This document shows positions 41,535 to 52,898 of a DNA stretch of 64,000 nucleotides, piece by piece. The stretch covers positions 124,001 through 188,000 of the forward strand of contig NZ_JAGGKV010000008.1 of NCBI RefSeq assembly GCF_017874035.1. Reading direction: 5' to 3'. The translations under genes and the position numbers were made by a program. This DNA is from Paenibacillus aceris. Lineage in GTDB: Bacteria > Bacillota > Bacilli > Paenibacillales > NBRC-103111. How positions within the stretch are numbered: the stretch's first letter is position 1; every line of letters begins with the position of its first letter. The notes below the pieces were generated by a model, which saw only the letters and a list, made by a program, of their open reading frames with translations, made no database searches and had not been told where the DNA came from.

Positions 41535-42488
41535 TTAACTCCTCTGCTCCAATAGTTGTAAATCTCGCATCTCGTCACGCGGTTCGTCAAAACTACAGCA
41601 CCCATAGGAGCACACTCTCTCATTTCGATAAGCCTGGATTTCAGATGAACTCATCGTGAGCTGCCTCCATTGCAGGCCGTCGCTTGTAAATTTGAAGCTT
41701 TCCGGAAGCTCATCTTCAAGGATTTCCGCAATATGAGGAATCCCCAACTTGTAAGAGTGAGCAAGCAATCCTGCAAAAAACACATTCAGAAATCCATGCA
41801 TTTTGGTCTTAACCTCATTGCCGTACATGCGAACAGGATGATGCAGCCCTGCTGTAAATTTCAATGGGAGATCTCTGTCTCTGCACTCTGCCAGCACAAG
41901 GGCAACCTGTTTGGCGGTTGGGAAGGCTTCGGCTGTGATGCCTCCCGTTCTTAATTTAATACCCAAATGCAATCCACTTACTTCATTATATGCAGCAATT
42001 TCATCCAAAGCAGCGAACATGTTAGATTCCCAATCCTTATTTAACACATAGGTCAATTCGCAAAATGTCTGCAACCCGTGCCTAGATGTCCCACTCCCAA
42101 CCTCCTCCATAAGATGAGCTTGCAGAGGAATCGGCGGTAGCGGTAAATCGAGCACAGCAATCTGGGATACGGCTTGAAAGTGATCTCCGAACGATTGAAT
42201 CTTCTCAAGGCTCTTCCCTAAAAGTTCCTTGCATGAATCAACATCGCTGCTTCGATCTCCAATGACCGACAGCCTGAGTGGATGATCTTGTGAAAACGAT
42301 GGCATATAAGGAGCTAATTCTTGCAATCGTGAGACAGGGATAACAAATTTGCCTAACATCCAATTATCTTGATCACGACTATATACTTGGTAATTCCGAA
42401 TTGCCTCGTTAATCGGCAGCCCTGCCGGTGGAAAAAGTCCTGCATAATCAATTAGCTTCTCCATGAAAATCCGTACGCTCGGATACAT
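41535..42488 (-). CDS. Unknown 317-aa protein inside the homogentisate operon
   Basis: Not a family I can name. The 317-residue product begins MYPSVRIFMEKLIDYAGLFPPAGL. The ATG at 42488 has AAAGGAGG seven bases before it; the longer frame to 42629 overlaps hppD and is rejected. The middle and C-terminal parts look like alternating strands and helices of a TIM-barrel enzyme: GLHLGIKLRTGGITAEAFPTAKQVALVLAECRDRDLPLKFTAGLHHPVR, then MHGFLNVFFAGLLAHSY and FKFTSDGLQWRQL near the end, with Cys pairs in VCSYGCCSFDEP. Charged residues at strand ends (Lys, Arg, His-His) look catalytic. It is between hppD and fahA, where a maleylacetoacetate isomerase would be expected, and none is visible in the operon. 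Confidence 0.8.
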   Translation of the reverse strand: MYPSVRIFMEKLIDYAGLFPPAGLPINEAIRNYQVYSRDQDNWMLGKFVIPVSRLQELAPYMPSFSQDHPLRLSVIGDRSSDVDSCKELLGKSLEKIQSFGDHFQAVSQIAVLDLPLPPIPLQAHLMEEVGSGTSRHGLQTFCELTYVLNKDWESNMFAALDEIAAYNEVSGLHLGIKLRTGGITAEAFPTAKQVALVLAECRDRDLPLKFTAGLHHPVRMYGNEVKTKMHGFLNVFFAGLLAHSYKLGIPHIAEILEDELPESFKFTSDGLQWRQLTMSSSEIQAYRNERVCSYGCCSFDEPRDEMRDLQLLEQRS

Positions 42489-42525
42489 CTCCGCGCCTCC
42501 TTTCATTCGCAGCCATCCTACATAC

Positions 42526-43641
42526 TTATAAATTCCCACGGCGGGCCTGTTCTCTTTCAATCGATTCAAACAATGCCTTGAAGTTGCCTTCTCCGAAACC
42601 TCGCGATCCTTTCCGCTGAATGATCTCAAAGAATAAAGTAGGACGGTCTACGATAGGCTTGCTGAATATTTGTAATAAATATCCTTCATCGTCTCGATCA
42701 ACCAGAATCTTATTATCTTGAAGCTTTTGAATGTCTTCATCAATCATACCCACCCGAGCGGAAAGCATTTCATAGTAGGCATCCGGAGTATCAAGGAATT
42801 CTACGCCGTTAGTGCGTAGCTTTTGTACGGTATCAATGATATCGTTGGTCAAGATCGCTACATGCTGAACGCCCGCGCCATTATAAAATTCAAGAAACTC
42901 TTCAATCTGCGATTTGCGCTTTCCGGTTGCTGGTTCATTCAGAGGGAATTTAATTCGTCCCCCGTTATGCATGACTTTTGACATGAGCGCCGAGTATTCC
43001 GTACTAATATCCTTATCATCGAAATGAATCATTTGTGTAAATCCCATAACGTTCTCGTAATAGGAAACCCACTCTTCCATTTTTTCCACGTTTCCGACAA
43101 CATGATCGACACCAATCAAGCCGGTCTCCTCATAAGGAATTACGTGATCAATCGGGTAATAACCAGGCATAAAAATTCCCTTGTAATTCTTTCTGTCTAC
43201 AAGCGTATGCACCGTATCACCGTATGTTCCTATAGCAGCTTTTATTACTGTGCCGTTTTCATCTGTTAACACTTGAGGCTCCAGAATCGAGATTGCTCCT
43301 CTCGAGACAGCTTCAACGTAAGCTTTCTCGACGTTTTCTACGCGAAGTGCTATGTCTTTGACGCCTTCGCCGTGCTTTTTCACAAAATCGCTGATCGGAT
43401 GATCCTCTTTCAACGAACCGGACACGATAAACCGGGTTTTCTTCTGTTCCAGCACATAAGAAACTTTATCCCGCTGTCCCGTTTCCAGTCCGGCATAGGC
43501 AACAATCTTGAATCCGAAAGCTTTGCTCAAAAAGTAGCTTGTTTGTTTGGCATTCCCAACATAATATTCGACATAATCAAAGTCATGAATCGGGAAGAAG
43601 TCCTGCTGTTTTCTATTCTTTTTTGATGCTTCCTTTTTCAT
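42526..43641 (-). CDS. hppD: 4-hydroxyphenylpyruvate dioxygenase
   Basis: 371-residue Fe(II) dioxygenase that turns 4-hydroxyphenylpyruvate into homogentisate. Two vicinal-oxygen-chelate domains. Iron ligands: His in GLIGVDHVVGNV (about 185), His in GAGVQHVAIL (about 265) and Glu in PTLFFEIIQRKGSRGFGEGNF (about 345). The C-terminal GFGEGNFKALFESIEREQARRG helix gates the active site. It is the first gene of the operon. ATG 43641 is chosen; GTG 43650 stands too near the AAGGAGG site. HPPD, not hydroxymandelate synthase, is indicated by the hmgA/fahA context. Confidence 0.95.
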   Translation of the reverse strand: MKKEASKKNRKQQDFFPIHDFDYVEYYVGNAKQTSYFLSKAFGFKIVAYAGLETGQRDKVSYVLEQKKTRFIVSGSLKEDHPISDFVKKHGEGVKDIALRVENVEKAYVEAVSRGAISILEPQVLTDENGTVIKAAIGTYGDTVHTLVDRKNYKGIFMPGYYPIDHVIPYEETGLIGVDHVVGNVEKMEEWVSYYENVMGFTQMIHFDDKDISTEYSALMSKVMHNGGRIKFPLNEPATGKRKSQIEEFLEFYNGAGVQHVAILTNDIIDTVQKLRTNGVEFLDTPDAYYEMLSARVGMIDEDIQKLQDNKILVDRDDEGYLLQIFSKPIVDRPTLFFEIIQRKGSRGFGEGNFKALFESIEREQARRGNL

Positions 43642-43807
43642 AATTTTCACAGCCTCCTTGGGAATACTTTCCTATTTCATTATATTCGCCCTCCTAAAGC
43701 ATATGTGGCTGCCGTTCAGGATGACAAACTTCTGTGCAAATATAGATCTTTTTTTGTCTCACTAGCCGGCCGCTCAGTTAGTATTTCCTCCGCGAGAAGA
43801 CCAAAAA

Positions 43808-43832
43808 GGCCCTCTCGCTAACCGAGATGGCC
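43808..43832 (-). terminator. Terminator of the uronate ABC operon
   Basis: GGCC..TCTCG / CGAGA..GGCC stem with one mismatch, 5-base loop and TTTTT on the minus strand, about 55 bp past the binding-protein stop codon. Confidence 0.8.
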
Positions 43833-43888
43833 TCATATTGCTTTCTTCTTAAAATCGTTTTTAGGAATAAAGGGAGTTAACCTTTCAT

Positions 43889-45409
43889 TTATTTTTTATT
43901 TAATGCCGCATAGGAGTCTTGGAATTCTTTGATCACTTTATCGCCACCAGCCTTGAGCCAGCGGTCGACTTCGCTTTGGAATCCTGCATCGTCAATTTTA
44001 CCGATAATATACTTTGTTTCCGCATCTTGGATCATTTGATCCAATTCGGCTCCATGATCGTTGTACGTGGTGGAATTCAGGGTCAATGCAGGATTCGGGA
44101 TGGAAAATTTCAAGCCAGCAGGCTCCATCTGATAACCTTTCATCGCCAAAGGTGTATCTTTTAATTGTGGAACATTATACGTCTCAAAATTCACAAGATC
44201 ATCGCGATAAGGCTTCACTTCTCGGTTAAATGCAGTCAAATCAAGCCATTCAACGGTACCGTCTGAATTTCTCTTGAAGTGCTTCCCTTCAATTCCGCGT
44301 TTCTGAAGGGTCGACATCGGTTCGTCAAGAAGTTGGTCTAGGAAGGTGAGAATTCGTTTCAATTCCGCTTCGTTCTTCACAGAAGATTTAGGGAAAACCA
44401 GAAGCCCGTTGTTACCCGGCTGGCCTGCTACCCGTGGCCCTGCCGTACCTTCCCAATTGACAATATCCAATTCTGCCGTAGGAACAACCTTTTTGAGCCT
44501 GTCTTGAATATTCGCAGCATTGGTCGCTGAACCATTCACTTTAATGCCTACCCGTCCCTTTTCAAATTGGTTATCTCCGTCCGCACTTTCTAAAGAAGTA
44601 AAGTCCTGATTGATTAATTTCTCAGCGTACATGCGTTTGAATAACTTCATCGTGTCCATGAATGGCTGAGTCATAAATTCCGGCGTGAATTTGCCGCTGC
44701 TATCAACCCCCCAAGTATTAACGCCGCCTTGAGAGACAGCCATGCGTGTTAAAATTGAGGTAGCATTGAGATTAATATTGTACTTTTTATCCAGCACAAA
44801 GCCGTAGGTATCGTTTTTACTATTGCCATCAGGGTCGTTCAAGGTGATCGCTTTTGCAACATTGTACCAATCGTCCAATGTTTTGGGCGTTTTCAGACCC
44901 AATTTATCGAGCCAATCCTTGCGGTAAACAATTGCCGATCGGCCAATTTCACGATAATTTGGAACTCCATATAATTTTCCGTCAACCATGATGTTTGCAT
45001 AGTATTGTGGATTCTGCACCTTTAAATTTTTATAATTATTGAGTAGAGGACCGACTTCCCAGAACATGTTCTGCTGAATATCACTGCGAATTACCGGCGT
45101 GTAGTTGACCTTTAAAATTTTGGGCAGCTCATTGGAAGCAATCATAACATTTATTTTTTCATCGTAGTTCGCTAGGGGTATCCATTGAATGTTGAGCTTA
45201 GAATTGGTGTACTTTTCAATCGCCAGTTCCACTTCATTTCCTTTAGCGGGAATCTCACCTACTTGAGGCATAGCAATGCTTAACTCAAGCGGTCCAGTGT
45301 TTGCTGGCGTTGTTGCGGCCGGATCTGCTTGCTGGTTTGAGCACCCAACAGCTATAACTGTAGTCAATACAGCAACACTTGTCATAGAAACCAAATTCGT
45401 CTTTTTCAA
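43889..45409 (-). CDS. LplA-type extracellular sugar-binding lipoprotein, uronate operon
   Basis: 506-residue binding lipoprotein, last gene of the uronate operon. Lipoprotein signal LKKTNLVSMTSVAVLTTVIAVGC with a VGC lipobox. TTG 45409 is preferred: AAGGAG is 9 bases before it, while the in-frame ATG 45418 abuts that site. Family blocks: YVITKENI-like RKDWLDKLGLKTPKTLDDWYNVAKAITLNDPDGNSKNDTYG, KMTNQ..GVNTWGVD region, FPKSSVKNEAELKRILTFLDQLLD. A cre-like box is just upstream at 45445-45458. The two permeases precede it. Confidence 0.88.
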   Translation of the reverse strand: MKKTNLVSMTSVAVLTTVIAVGCSNQQADPAATTPANTGPLELSIAMPQVGEIPAKGNEVELAIEKYTNSKLNIQWIPLANYDEKINVMIASNELPKILKVNYTPVIRSDIQQNMFWEVGPLLNNYKNLKVQNPQYYANIMVDGKLYGVPNYREIGRSAIVYRKDWLDKLGLKTPKTLDDWYNVAKAITLNDPDGNSKNDTYGFVLDKKYNINLNATSILTRMAVSQGGVNTWGVDSSGKFTPEFMTQPFMDTMKLFKRMYAEKLINQDFTSLESADGDNQFEKGRVGIKVNGSATNAANIQDRLKKVVPTAELDIVNWEGTAGPRVAGQPGNNGLLVFPKSSVKNEAELKRILTFLDQLLDEPMSTLQKRGIEGKHFKRNSDGTVEWLDLTAFNREVKPYRDDLVNFETYNVPQLKDTPLAMKGYQMEPAGLKFSIPNPALTLNSTTYNDHGAELDQMIQDAETKYIIGKIDDAGFQSEVDRWLKAGGDKVIKEFQDSYAALNKK

Positions 45410-45444
45410 TAGACTCATCTCCTTGGTTAAATTAGAGCGAACAA

Positions 45445-45458
45445 TGTTAGCGCTTCCC
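45445..45458 (-). promoter_or_regulatory. cre-like site before the binding protein of the uronate operon
   Basis: Minus strand GGGAAGCGCTAACA, one mismatch to the relaxed WTGNAANCGNWNNCW consensus, 36 bp before the TTG start, inside the gap between permease and binding-protein genes. It hints at an extra internal promoter. Confidence 0.4.
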
Positions 45459-45484
45459 AAATCATCCGGCATACACATTCGTTA

Positions 45485-46357
45485 TTAGCCTTTCACAGAA
45501 CCAAGCAGCACACCTTTGGCAAAATGCTTTTGCAAAAATGGATATACAAGCAAAATGGGCACAGTTGTAAACACAATGGCAGCCATCTTGATCGTCAGCG
45601 GATTAATCGTCGTTTGATCCACGCTTGTATCTCCAACACGGCTATTCGCCGAGATGACAATATCTCGCAGCCAAACCTGAAGCGGCCACATTTTATTATC
45701 GTTGATATAAAGAATGGCACTAAAGAACGTGTTCCAGTGTCCTACTGCATAGAACAAGGCGAATGTCGCCATGGCCGGCAGCGAGAGCGGGATGACAATC
45801 CGAAACAGAATGCCTATATCGGAGCAACCGTCGATCTTCGCCGAATCTTCCAAACCGTCGGGAATAGCTTGGAAGAAGTTTTTCAGGACAATCAAGTTAA
45901 ATGCATTCACTGCTGTCGGGATCATTAATGACCATAGCGAACCGGTTAGGCCCAAGTTTTTAACGACAAAATAAGTAGGAATCATTCCACCACTGAAAAT
46001 CATAGTAAACACAACGCCAAGTAAAATAATTTTGCGTGGACGGAAATGCTTCTTTGCAAGCGGATAGGCCATCATCGAAGTCAAAAACAAATTAATGAGC
46101 GTGCCAACAACCGTAATATAAACAGAAACACCCAAACCTTTAAATAGCGTATTGGTTGAGAAAATGTAGTTGTACGCAGCAAGTGACAATTTATGAGGGA
46201 ATACGATAATCCCTCCCCGATCCAGCTCAACAGGATCCGTAAAGGAAACGATGACTATGTAAATAAAAGGCAGCACTGTGATTACAGCTATGCAAGCTAG
46301 TAGCAGATAGTTGATTATATCGATCAGTTTATTCCCGATATTTTTGTCATAATTCAT
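45485..46357 (-). CDS. Sugar ABC transporter permease, YtcP type
   Basis: 290-residue permease with about six helices (first LIDIINYLLLACIAVITVLPFIYIVIVSF). EAA loop LEDSAKIDGCSDIGILFRIVIPLSLPA, C-terminus YPFLQKHFAKGVLLGSVKG, nearly the same as the YtcP-type permease of region 1. ATG 46357 has GAGGAGG eight bases upstream. The 16-bp gap to the other permease gene indicates an operon. Confidence 0.92.
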   Translation of the reverse strand: MNYDKNIGNKLIDIINYLLLACIAVITVLPFIYIVIVSFTDPVELDRGGIIVFPHKLSLAAYNYIFSTNTLFKGLGVSVYITVVGTLINLFLTSMMAYPLAKKHFRPRKIILLGVVFTMIFSGGMIPTYFVVKNLGLTGSLWSLMIPTAVNAFNLIVLKNFFQAIPDGLEDSAKIDGCSDIGILFRIVIPLSLPAMATFALFYAVGHWNTFFSAILYINDNKMWPLQVWLRDIVISANSRVGDTSVDQTTINPLTIKMAAIVFTTVPILLVYPFLQKHFAKGVLLGSVKG

Positions 46358-46373
46358 TGAACCACCTCCTCGA

Positions 46374-47336
46374 TCAATAAACGCCTTCTTCACCAAACCG
46401 TTTGGCCAGCCAGTTGGATCCAAGCACAAGAATTAAACCTATCGTTGACTTAAACAAGCCTACAGCGGCACTAAAGCTATACTGTGCCTGAGTCATCCCT
46501 TTTAAATACACATATGTGTCAAAAACTTCTCCGACTTCTCGATTTGAAGCGTTCAGCATCAGAAAAATGTGCTCAAATCCGCTATCCAGAAAGCTTCCCA
46601 AACGGAGAATGAGAAGAATGACAATTGTGCTGCGAATAGCTGGAAGCGTGATATGCCAGAGCTGCCTAACTCGACCCGCTCCATCCATGCGGGCTGCTTC
46701 ATAGAGCTGCAAGTCAACACCTGCTAATGCCGCCAGGAATATTATAGAGCCCCACCCGAGTTCCTTCCATATCGATTGCACGACAATCATTGTTCGAAAC
46801 CATTCAGGGTCCTGAAGAAAAGCGAACTTCTTCCCTATTAGCGAGAAGAGAAACTCATTAATAAGGCCTCCTTCGGTTGTCATCAGAAGGTAAAAGATAC
46901 CGACTACAATGACCCACGAAAAGAAGTGCGGGATATAGACCAATGTTTGCACAATCCCTTTAAACTTTTCGTTTCGCACCTCATTTAACAGCAGCGCCAA
47001 AATAATCGGCAAAGGGAAAAAGAAAACAATATTGTATAACGCCAGCAGTCCCGTATTCCGGAACAAGATCCAGAAGCTAGGATCGCCGAAAAACCTTTGA
47101 AAATGCTTCAAACCCACCCAACTACTTTGTAAAAAACCCAGATTCGGCTTATAATCCTGGAAAGCCATCACAAGTCCGTACATCGGCACATATTTAAAAA
47201 TAATGAAGTACAACACACCAGGTAAAACCATAATATAGAGCCAGCGATCTCGAATCATTTCGGCGAAAAAGGCATTTCTACTCCCCAATTTTTTAGCGGA
47301 CAACTGAGTCGTTAGCCGTACCTTGGCGGTTTTCAA
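46374..47336 (-). CDS. Sugar ABC transporter permease, LplB type
   Basis: About 320-residue permease. Features: RDRWLYIMVLPGVLYFIIFKYVPMYGLVMAFQDYKP (first helix and LplB loop), EAA loop LYEAARMDGAGRVRQLWHITLPAI. TTG 47336 is chosen with GGGAGGGG six bases before; ATG 47357 (GGAGG two bases before) is an alternative. It begins 40 bp after the enolase-family gene. Confidence 0.9.
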   Translation of the reverse strand: MKTAKVRLTTQLSAKKLGSRNAFFAEMIRDRWLYIMVLPGVLYFIIFKYVPMYGLVMAFQDYKPNLGFLQSSWVGLKHFQRFFGDPSFWILFRNTGLLALYNIVFFFPLPIILALLLNEVRNEKFKGIVQTLVYIPHFFSWVIVVGIFYLLMTTEGGLINEFLFSLIGKKFAFLQDPEWFRTMIVVQSIWKELGWGSIIFLAALAGVDLQLYEAARMDGAGRVRQLWHITLPAIRSTIVILLILRLGSFLDSGFEHIFLMLNASNREVGEVFDTYVYLKGMTQAQYSFSAAVGLFKSTIGLILVLGSNWLAKRFGEEGVY

Positions 47337-47376
47337 GTCATTCCCCTCCCTTAACATGTCCTCCAATACGCCCAGC

Positions 47377-49607
<2,231 letters not shown>

Positions 49608-49631
49608 AAGAAAGCTCCTTTAGAAATTATT

Positions 49632-50525
49632 TTAAAATCCCCATCGTTGAAGCAGTTCATGAACTTGATGTTTTTCATTTTCATTGATCTTACTGATCGG
49701 CGGTCTGACAGCACTATGAGCGATTAATCCAAGCTGAGACATGGCTTCTTTTACGATACTAACGTTATTCCCATTCAAATATTTCGCACGGAGTTCCTCG
49801 AATGGAGCAATCTCTTCCCAGACGGACATTGCAGCAGGATAATTGCCATCCTTTAGAGCCTCCAACATTTGGAATGAGCGGCTCGTCTCGACATTGACCA
49901 ATCCGGAAGTAAAGCCTTTAGCGCCTGCAGCATAGTAGAAAGGAGCCCACATTTCGGCTGTACCGCATATCCATACAATGTCTTCCTTGATAATTTGAAC
50001 AATTTTCGTAAAATGAGGAAGGTTGTTAAATGCGTATTTCACACCGATCACATTCGGCAGTTTGGTGATTTCTTGAATCGCTTCGAGCGAAATATGCTCG
50101 CTACGGATATACAAGACAATTGGTAAAGTTGTAGAGACAGCAATTTCCTTATAATAATCGATTAAACCATCGGTTAGCAGGTAAGGATGAACCGGTTGAT
50201 GAATCATAATGCCGTCTGCTCCGCAGGATTCCGCATGTTGTGCTAGTTCACGTGCAGTCTTGACATCGTATCCGACGCCAGCAATGACTACGCTCCGTTT
50301 GGCGATGAAATCAGTAACAAATCGGGTGACTTCCATGCTTTCATCTTTCGAGAGCGCATAAAATTCGCCTGTATTTCCACAAGGATATATGGCTTTCAAG
50401 CCTTTTTCGAGCAAAAAAGAAATATTTTTTTGTAACGATCCCCAATCAATATTCAGTTCTTCGTCAAAAGGGGTTACGTTGATGGCATTGATTCCTTGAA
50501 TTGCTTCTTTCACTTGCTCATACAT
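49632..50525 (-). CDS. DapA-family lyase, likely 5-keto-4-deoxyglucarate dehydratase-like or KDG aldolase
   Basis: 297-residue class I (Schiff-base) enzyme of the dihydrodipicolinate synthase superfamily. Features: INVTPFDEELNIDWGSL, PCGNTGEFYALSKDE (GxxGE), the Tyr of LPIVLYIRS, and the Schiff-base Lys of VIGVKYAFN. The immediate next gene is an aldehyde dehydrogenase. This pair is the known way to make 2,5-dioxovalerate and then 2-oxoglutarate from keto-deoxy sugar acids, so a dehydratase role is favoured over aldolase; family motifs alone do not decide. Confidence 0.85.
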   Translation of the reverse strand: MYEQVKEAIQGINAINVTPFDEELNIDWGSLQKNISFLLEKGLKAIYPCGNTGEFYALSKDESMEVTRFVTDFIAKRSVVIAGVGYDVKTARELAQHAESCGADGIMIHQPVHPYLLTDGLIDYYKEIAVSTTLPIVLYIRSEHISLEAIQEITKLPNVIGVKYAFNNLPHFTKIVQIIKEDIVWICGTAEMWAPFYYAAGAKGFTSGLVNVETSRSFQMLEALKDGNYPAAMSVWEEIAPFEELRAKYLNGNNVSIVKEAMSQLGLIAHSAVRPPISKINENEKHQVHELLQRWGF

Positions 50526-50548
50526 GCGAACCGCCTCTTCCTGGTTAG

Positions 50549-52006
50549 TTATGGTTTCACAAAGACTGTTTTTATCGATGTGAAAAATTCAATTGCAGCC
50601 TGTCCCTGCTCCCGGGAATGTGAGCTTGACTGCTTCATACCTCCAAACGGGGCTTGTAGCTCAACTCCAGCGCTTTCGGAATTAATTCGGACGAGACCGG
50701 CTTCCATCTCATTGACGAACTCTAGCATGCTTCCAATGTTCTTCGTGAAAACTGAAGCGCTTAGACCGAATTCACTATCATTAGCCATCTCTATCGCCTC
50801 TTCAAAAGAGTGAGCTTTCATTAGGACCAGCACCGGACCGAAAATTTCTTCCCTGACAATGCTCATTTCATTGCTCACATTTTCGAAGATGGCAGGCTTC
50901 AAAAAGTAACCGTTTTCATTTCGCTCTGTCGTTTGATCCCCATAGATGAGCGATGCCCCTGCTTCTATCCCTGCCTTCATATAGGAAAGAACTGTTTGAT
51001 ACTGGCTTTCGTTAGCGGCCGGTCCCATCCATATGTCAGGGTTCATACCGTCACCAACCTTGATTTGACGAACTCGCTGGAGCAGCTTTTCCTTAAATAC
51101 TTCGTATACAGCGCTTACAACAATAACTCGGCTTGTCGCTGTGCATTTTTGTCCAGTAGAACGCAACCCGCCGTTGACTGTAGCTTCGACTGCGTCATCC
51201 AGGTCCGCATCTTCCGCAACAATAATTGGATTTTTCCCACCCATTTCTAGCTGATATTTGGCCCCACGATGAATCGCGCCATAAGCCACCCTTTTTCCAG
51301 TCTCATTTGACCCCGTAAACGTGATACCATTTACACTTGAATGATCGATGATCCCTTGTCCGATTACGCTTCCTTTGCCCGTCACCATATTGATGACCCC
51401 AGTGGGAAGAGATGCCTCGTGGAAACATCTCATGATTTGAGCAGCAGTGACTGCGGTTTCGCTAGCCGGCTTGAATACTACAGTGTTACCATATATCAAT
51501 GCGGGAGCTATTTTCCAAAGCGGTATGGCAACTGGAAAATTCCATGGCGTTATCACGCCAACGACTCCTAGTGGAACCCGGGTTGTATACATTAAAGCGC
51601 TGCTGTCGGTTGACGGGATCACGTCTCCCACTTTGCGCATGCCTTCGGCGGCGTAATAACGCAGGATGGCAACTCCCCTGGCCGTCTCCCCTTTAGCCTC
51701 TACGAATGTTTTCCCCATCTCCCTTGTCATCGTTTCGGCTACTTCCAGCAAACGCTGCTCAAGCAAGTCTGCCACACGATACAAGTATTCGCCTCTCGCC
51801 GGTGCAGACAGCTTCCTCCACGCTTTTTTTGCCAGAGACGCCGCTTCAACAGCCTGATTGAGATCTTCTATGCTAGAAGTTTGTACATATCCAACCACTT
51901 CCTGCAAACGAGCAGGATTGATACTGCTTTCAACCCTACCGGTCGCAGACGGCATCCACTTGCCGCCCATATAGTTAAAGATCGTTTCACCTGCTTGAAA
52001 CACCAT
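50549..52006 (-). CDS. Aldehyde dehydrogenase, likely 2,5-dioxovalerate (2-ketoglutarate semialdehyde) dehydrogenase
   Basis: 485-residue NAD(P)-dependent enzyme. Catalytic Cys in [15 protein letters not shown], Glu in [31 protein letters not shown] and FKPASE cofactor sites, FTGSNETGK, and EEIFGPVL all present. ATG 52006 follows AAAGGAGG by nine bases. It probably oxidises the semialdehyde made by the DapA-family enzyme, 23 bp downstream, to 2-oxoglutarate. Substrate assignment is by context. Confidence 0.92.
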   Translation of the reverse strand: MVFQAGETIFNYMGGKWMPSATGRVESSINPARLQEVVGYVQTSSIEDLNQAVEAASLAKKAWRKLSAPARGEYLYRVADLLEQRLLEVAETMTREMGKTFVEAKGETARGVAILRYYAAEGMRKVGDVIPSTDSSALMYTTRVPLGVVGVITPWNFPVAIPLWKIAPALIYGNTVVFKPASETAVTAAQIMRCFHEASLPTGVINMVTGKGSVIGQGIIDHSSVNGITFTGSNETGKRVAYGAIHRGAKYQLEMGGKNPIIVAEDADLDDAVEATVNGGLRSTGQKCTATSRVIVVSAVYEVFKEKLLQRVRQIKVGDGMNPDIWMGPAANESQYQTVLSYMKAGIEAGASLIYGDQTTERNENGYFLKPAIFENVSNEMSIVREEIFGPVLVLMKAHSFEEAIEMANDSEFGLSASVFTKNIGSMLEFVNEMEAGLVRINSESAGVELQAPFGGMKQSSSHSREQGQAAIEFFTSIKTVFVKP

Positions 52007-52033
52007 GAAACACGCCCTCCTTTGCAATATCTG

Positions 52034-52699
52034 CTAATTCTTCACTTGCTGTGACACATAGGAAGCAGTCCTGCGGATGTGGCTCCGCATAGCTTCTTCA
52101 GCACCATCAGGATCTCTATTTACGATCATTTCGCAAATCAGATTATGTTCCCTAAAGGCTCTCTGAAACTCCTCTGTATTGGATAAAGCCTGTTTTCTGA
52201 AGACGCGATCAAACGCTTTGATGGCGGAAATTTGCTGAGCGATATAGTCATTCCGTGATATGTCATGAATCATTTTATGAAACGCCTCGTTTAATACGAA
52301 TAATTGTGCGCTATCAAGTTCCTCTGTCGCCTTTTCGATTTTCTTGATATGCTCTTGCAATTGACTGCACTCTTGATCCGTAATTTTAATCGCTGCGAGT
52401 CTTGCCACCACGCCTTCCATAGCCGAACGTGCCCAAGTAATCTCTTCAATTGAGTTCATAATGTTGGTTGATACGTAGGTCCCGATTCGCGGTTTTGTAA
52501 TGACAAGGCCTTCTTGATCCAGCCTTCGCAAAGCTTCTTTCACAGGCGTAGTGCTTACCCCGAAGCTCAGCGCAATATCCCGCTCCTTCAAATGCTCTCC
52601 TTGCACGTAACTTCCATTTAAAATGGCTTCTTTAAGTGTTTCATATACTTTTTCTCGGATAGAAGTCACTTGAGCACTTATATCTAAACGTAACGACAT
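52034..52699 (-). CDS. GntR/FadR-family repressor of the uronate operon
   Basis: 221-residue regulator. N-terminal winged helix (about 12-80): REKVYETLKEAILNGSYVQGEHLKERDIALSFGVSTTPVKEALRRLDQEGLVITKPRIGTYVS. C-terminal FCD ligand domain with His and Asp metal residues (NEAFHKMIHDISR, EHNLICEMIVNRDPDGAEEAMRSHIRRT). It is the first gene of the operon, 27 bp before the aldehyde dehydrogenase. A 26-bp perfect palindrome lies 51 bp upstream, most likely its own operator; the inducer is probably a sugar acid. Confidence 0.93.
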   Translation of the reverse strand: MSLRLDISAQVTSIREKVYETLKEAILNGSYVQGEHLKERDIALSFGVSTTPVKEALRRLDQEGLVITKPRIGTYVSTNIMNSIEEITWARSAMEGVVARLAAIKITDQECSQLQEHIKKIEKATEELDSAQLFVLNEAFHKMIHDISRNDYIAQQISAIKAFDRVFRKQALSNTEEFQRAFREHNLICEMIVNRDPDGAEEAMRSHIRRTASYVSQQVKN

Positions 52700-52750
52700 G
52701 ATGCCACCTTCCTTTATATGTACGAAATGAAGATCTAAGTGATTGAATAT

Positions 52751-52776
52751 TTGATATCTGATATATCAGATATCAA
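52751..52776. promoter_or_regulatory. 26-bp perfect palindromic operator before the GntR gene
   Basis: TTGATATCTGATA followed at once by its exact reverse complement TATCAGATATCAA. It is 51 bp upstream of the GntR-family start. The spacing and strict symmetry suit dimeric repressor binding. Confidence 0.75.
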
Positions 52777-52830
52777 TAGGTAAATACTAACATCGACATG
52801 GACTCATGTCAATTCAAATTTCACACAAAA

Positions 52831-52864
52831 AAGGCCACCGCGTTTCTATACCAGCGGTAGCCTT
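52831..52864 (-). terminator. Terminator after the methyltransferase gene
   Basis: AAGGC..ACCGC / GCGGT..GCCTT stem (one mismatch), 12-base loop, TTTTTT tail on the minus strand. Confidence 0.75.
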
Positions 52865-52898
52865 ACTTTGTATGTTTAAACGAATATTTAATATAAAC

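Noticed and set aside
42489..42629. N-terminal extension of the unknown homogentisate-operon protein overlapping hppD
   Set aside because: A strong AAAGGAGG lies directly before ATG 42488; the extension only reads the hppD gene in another frame.
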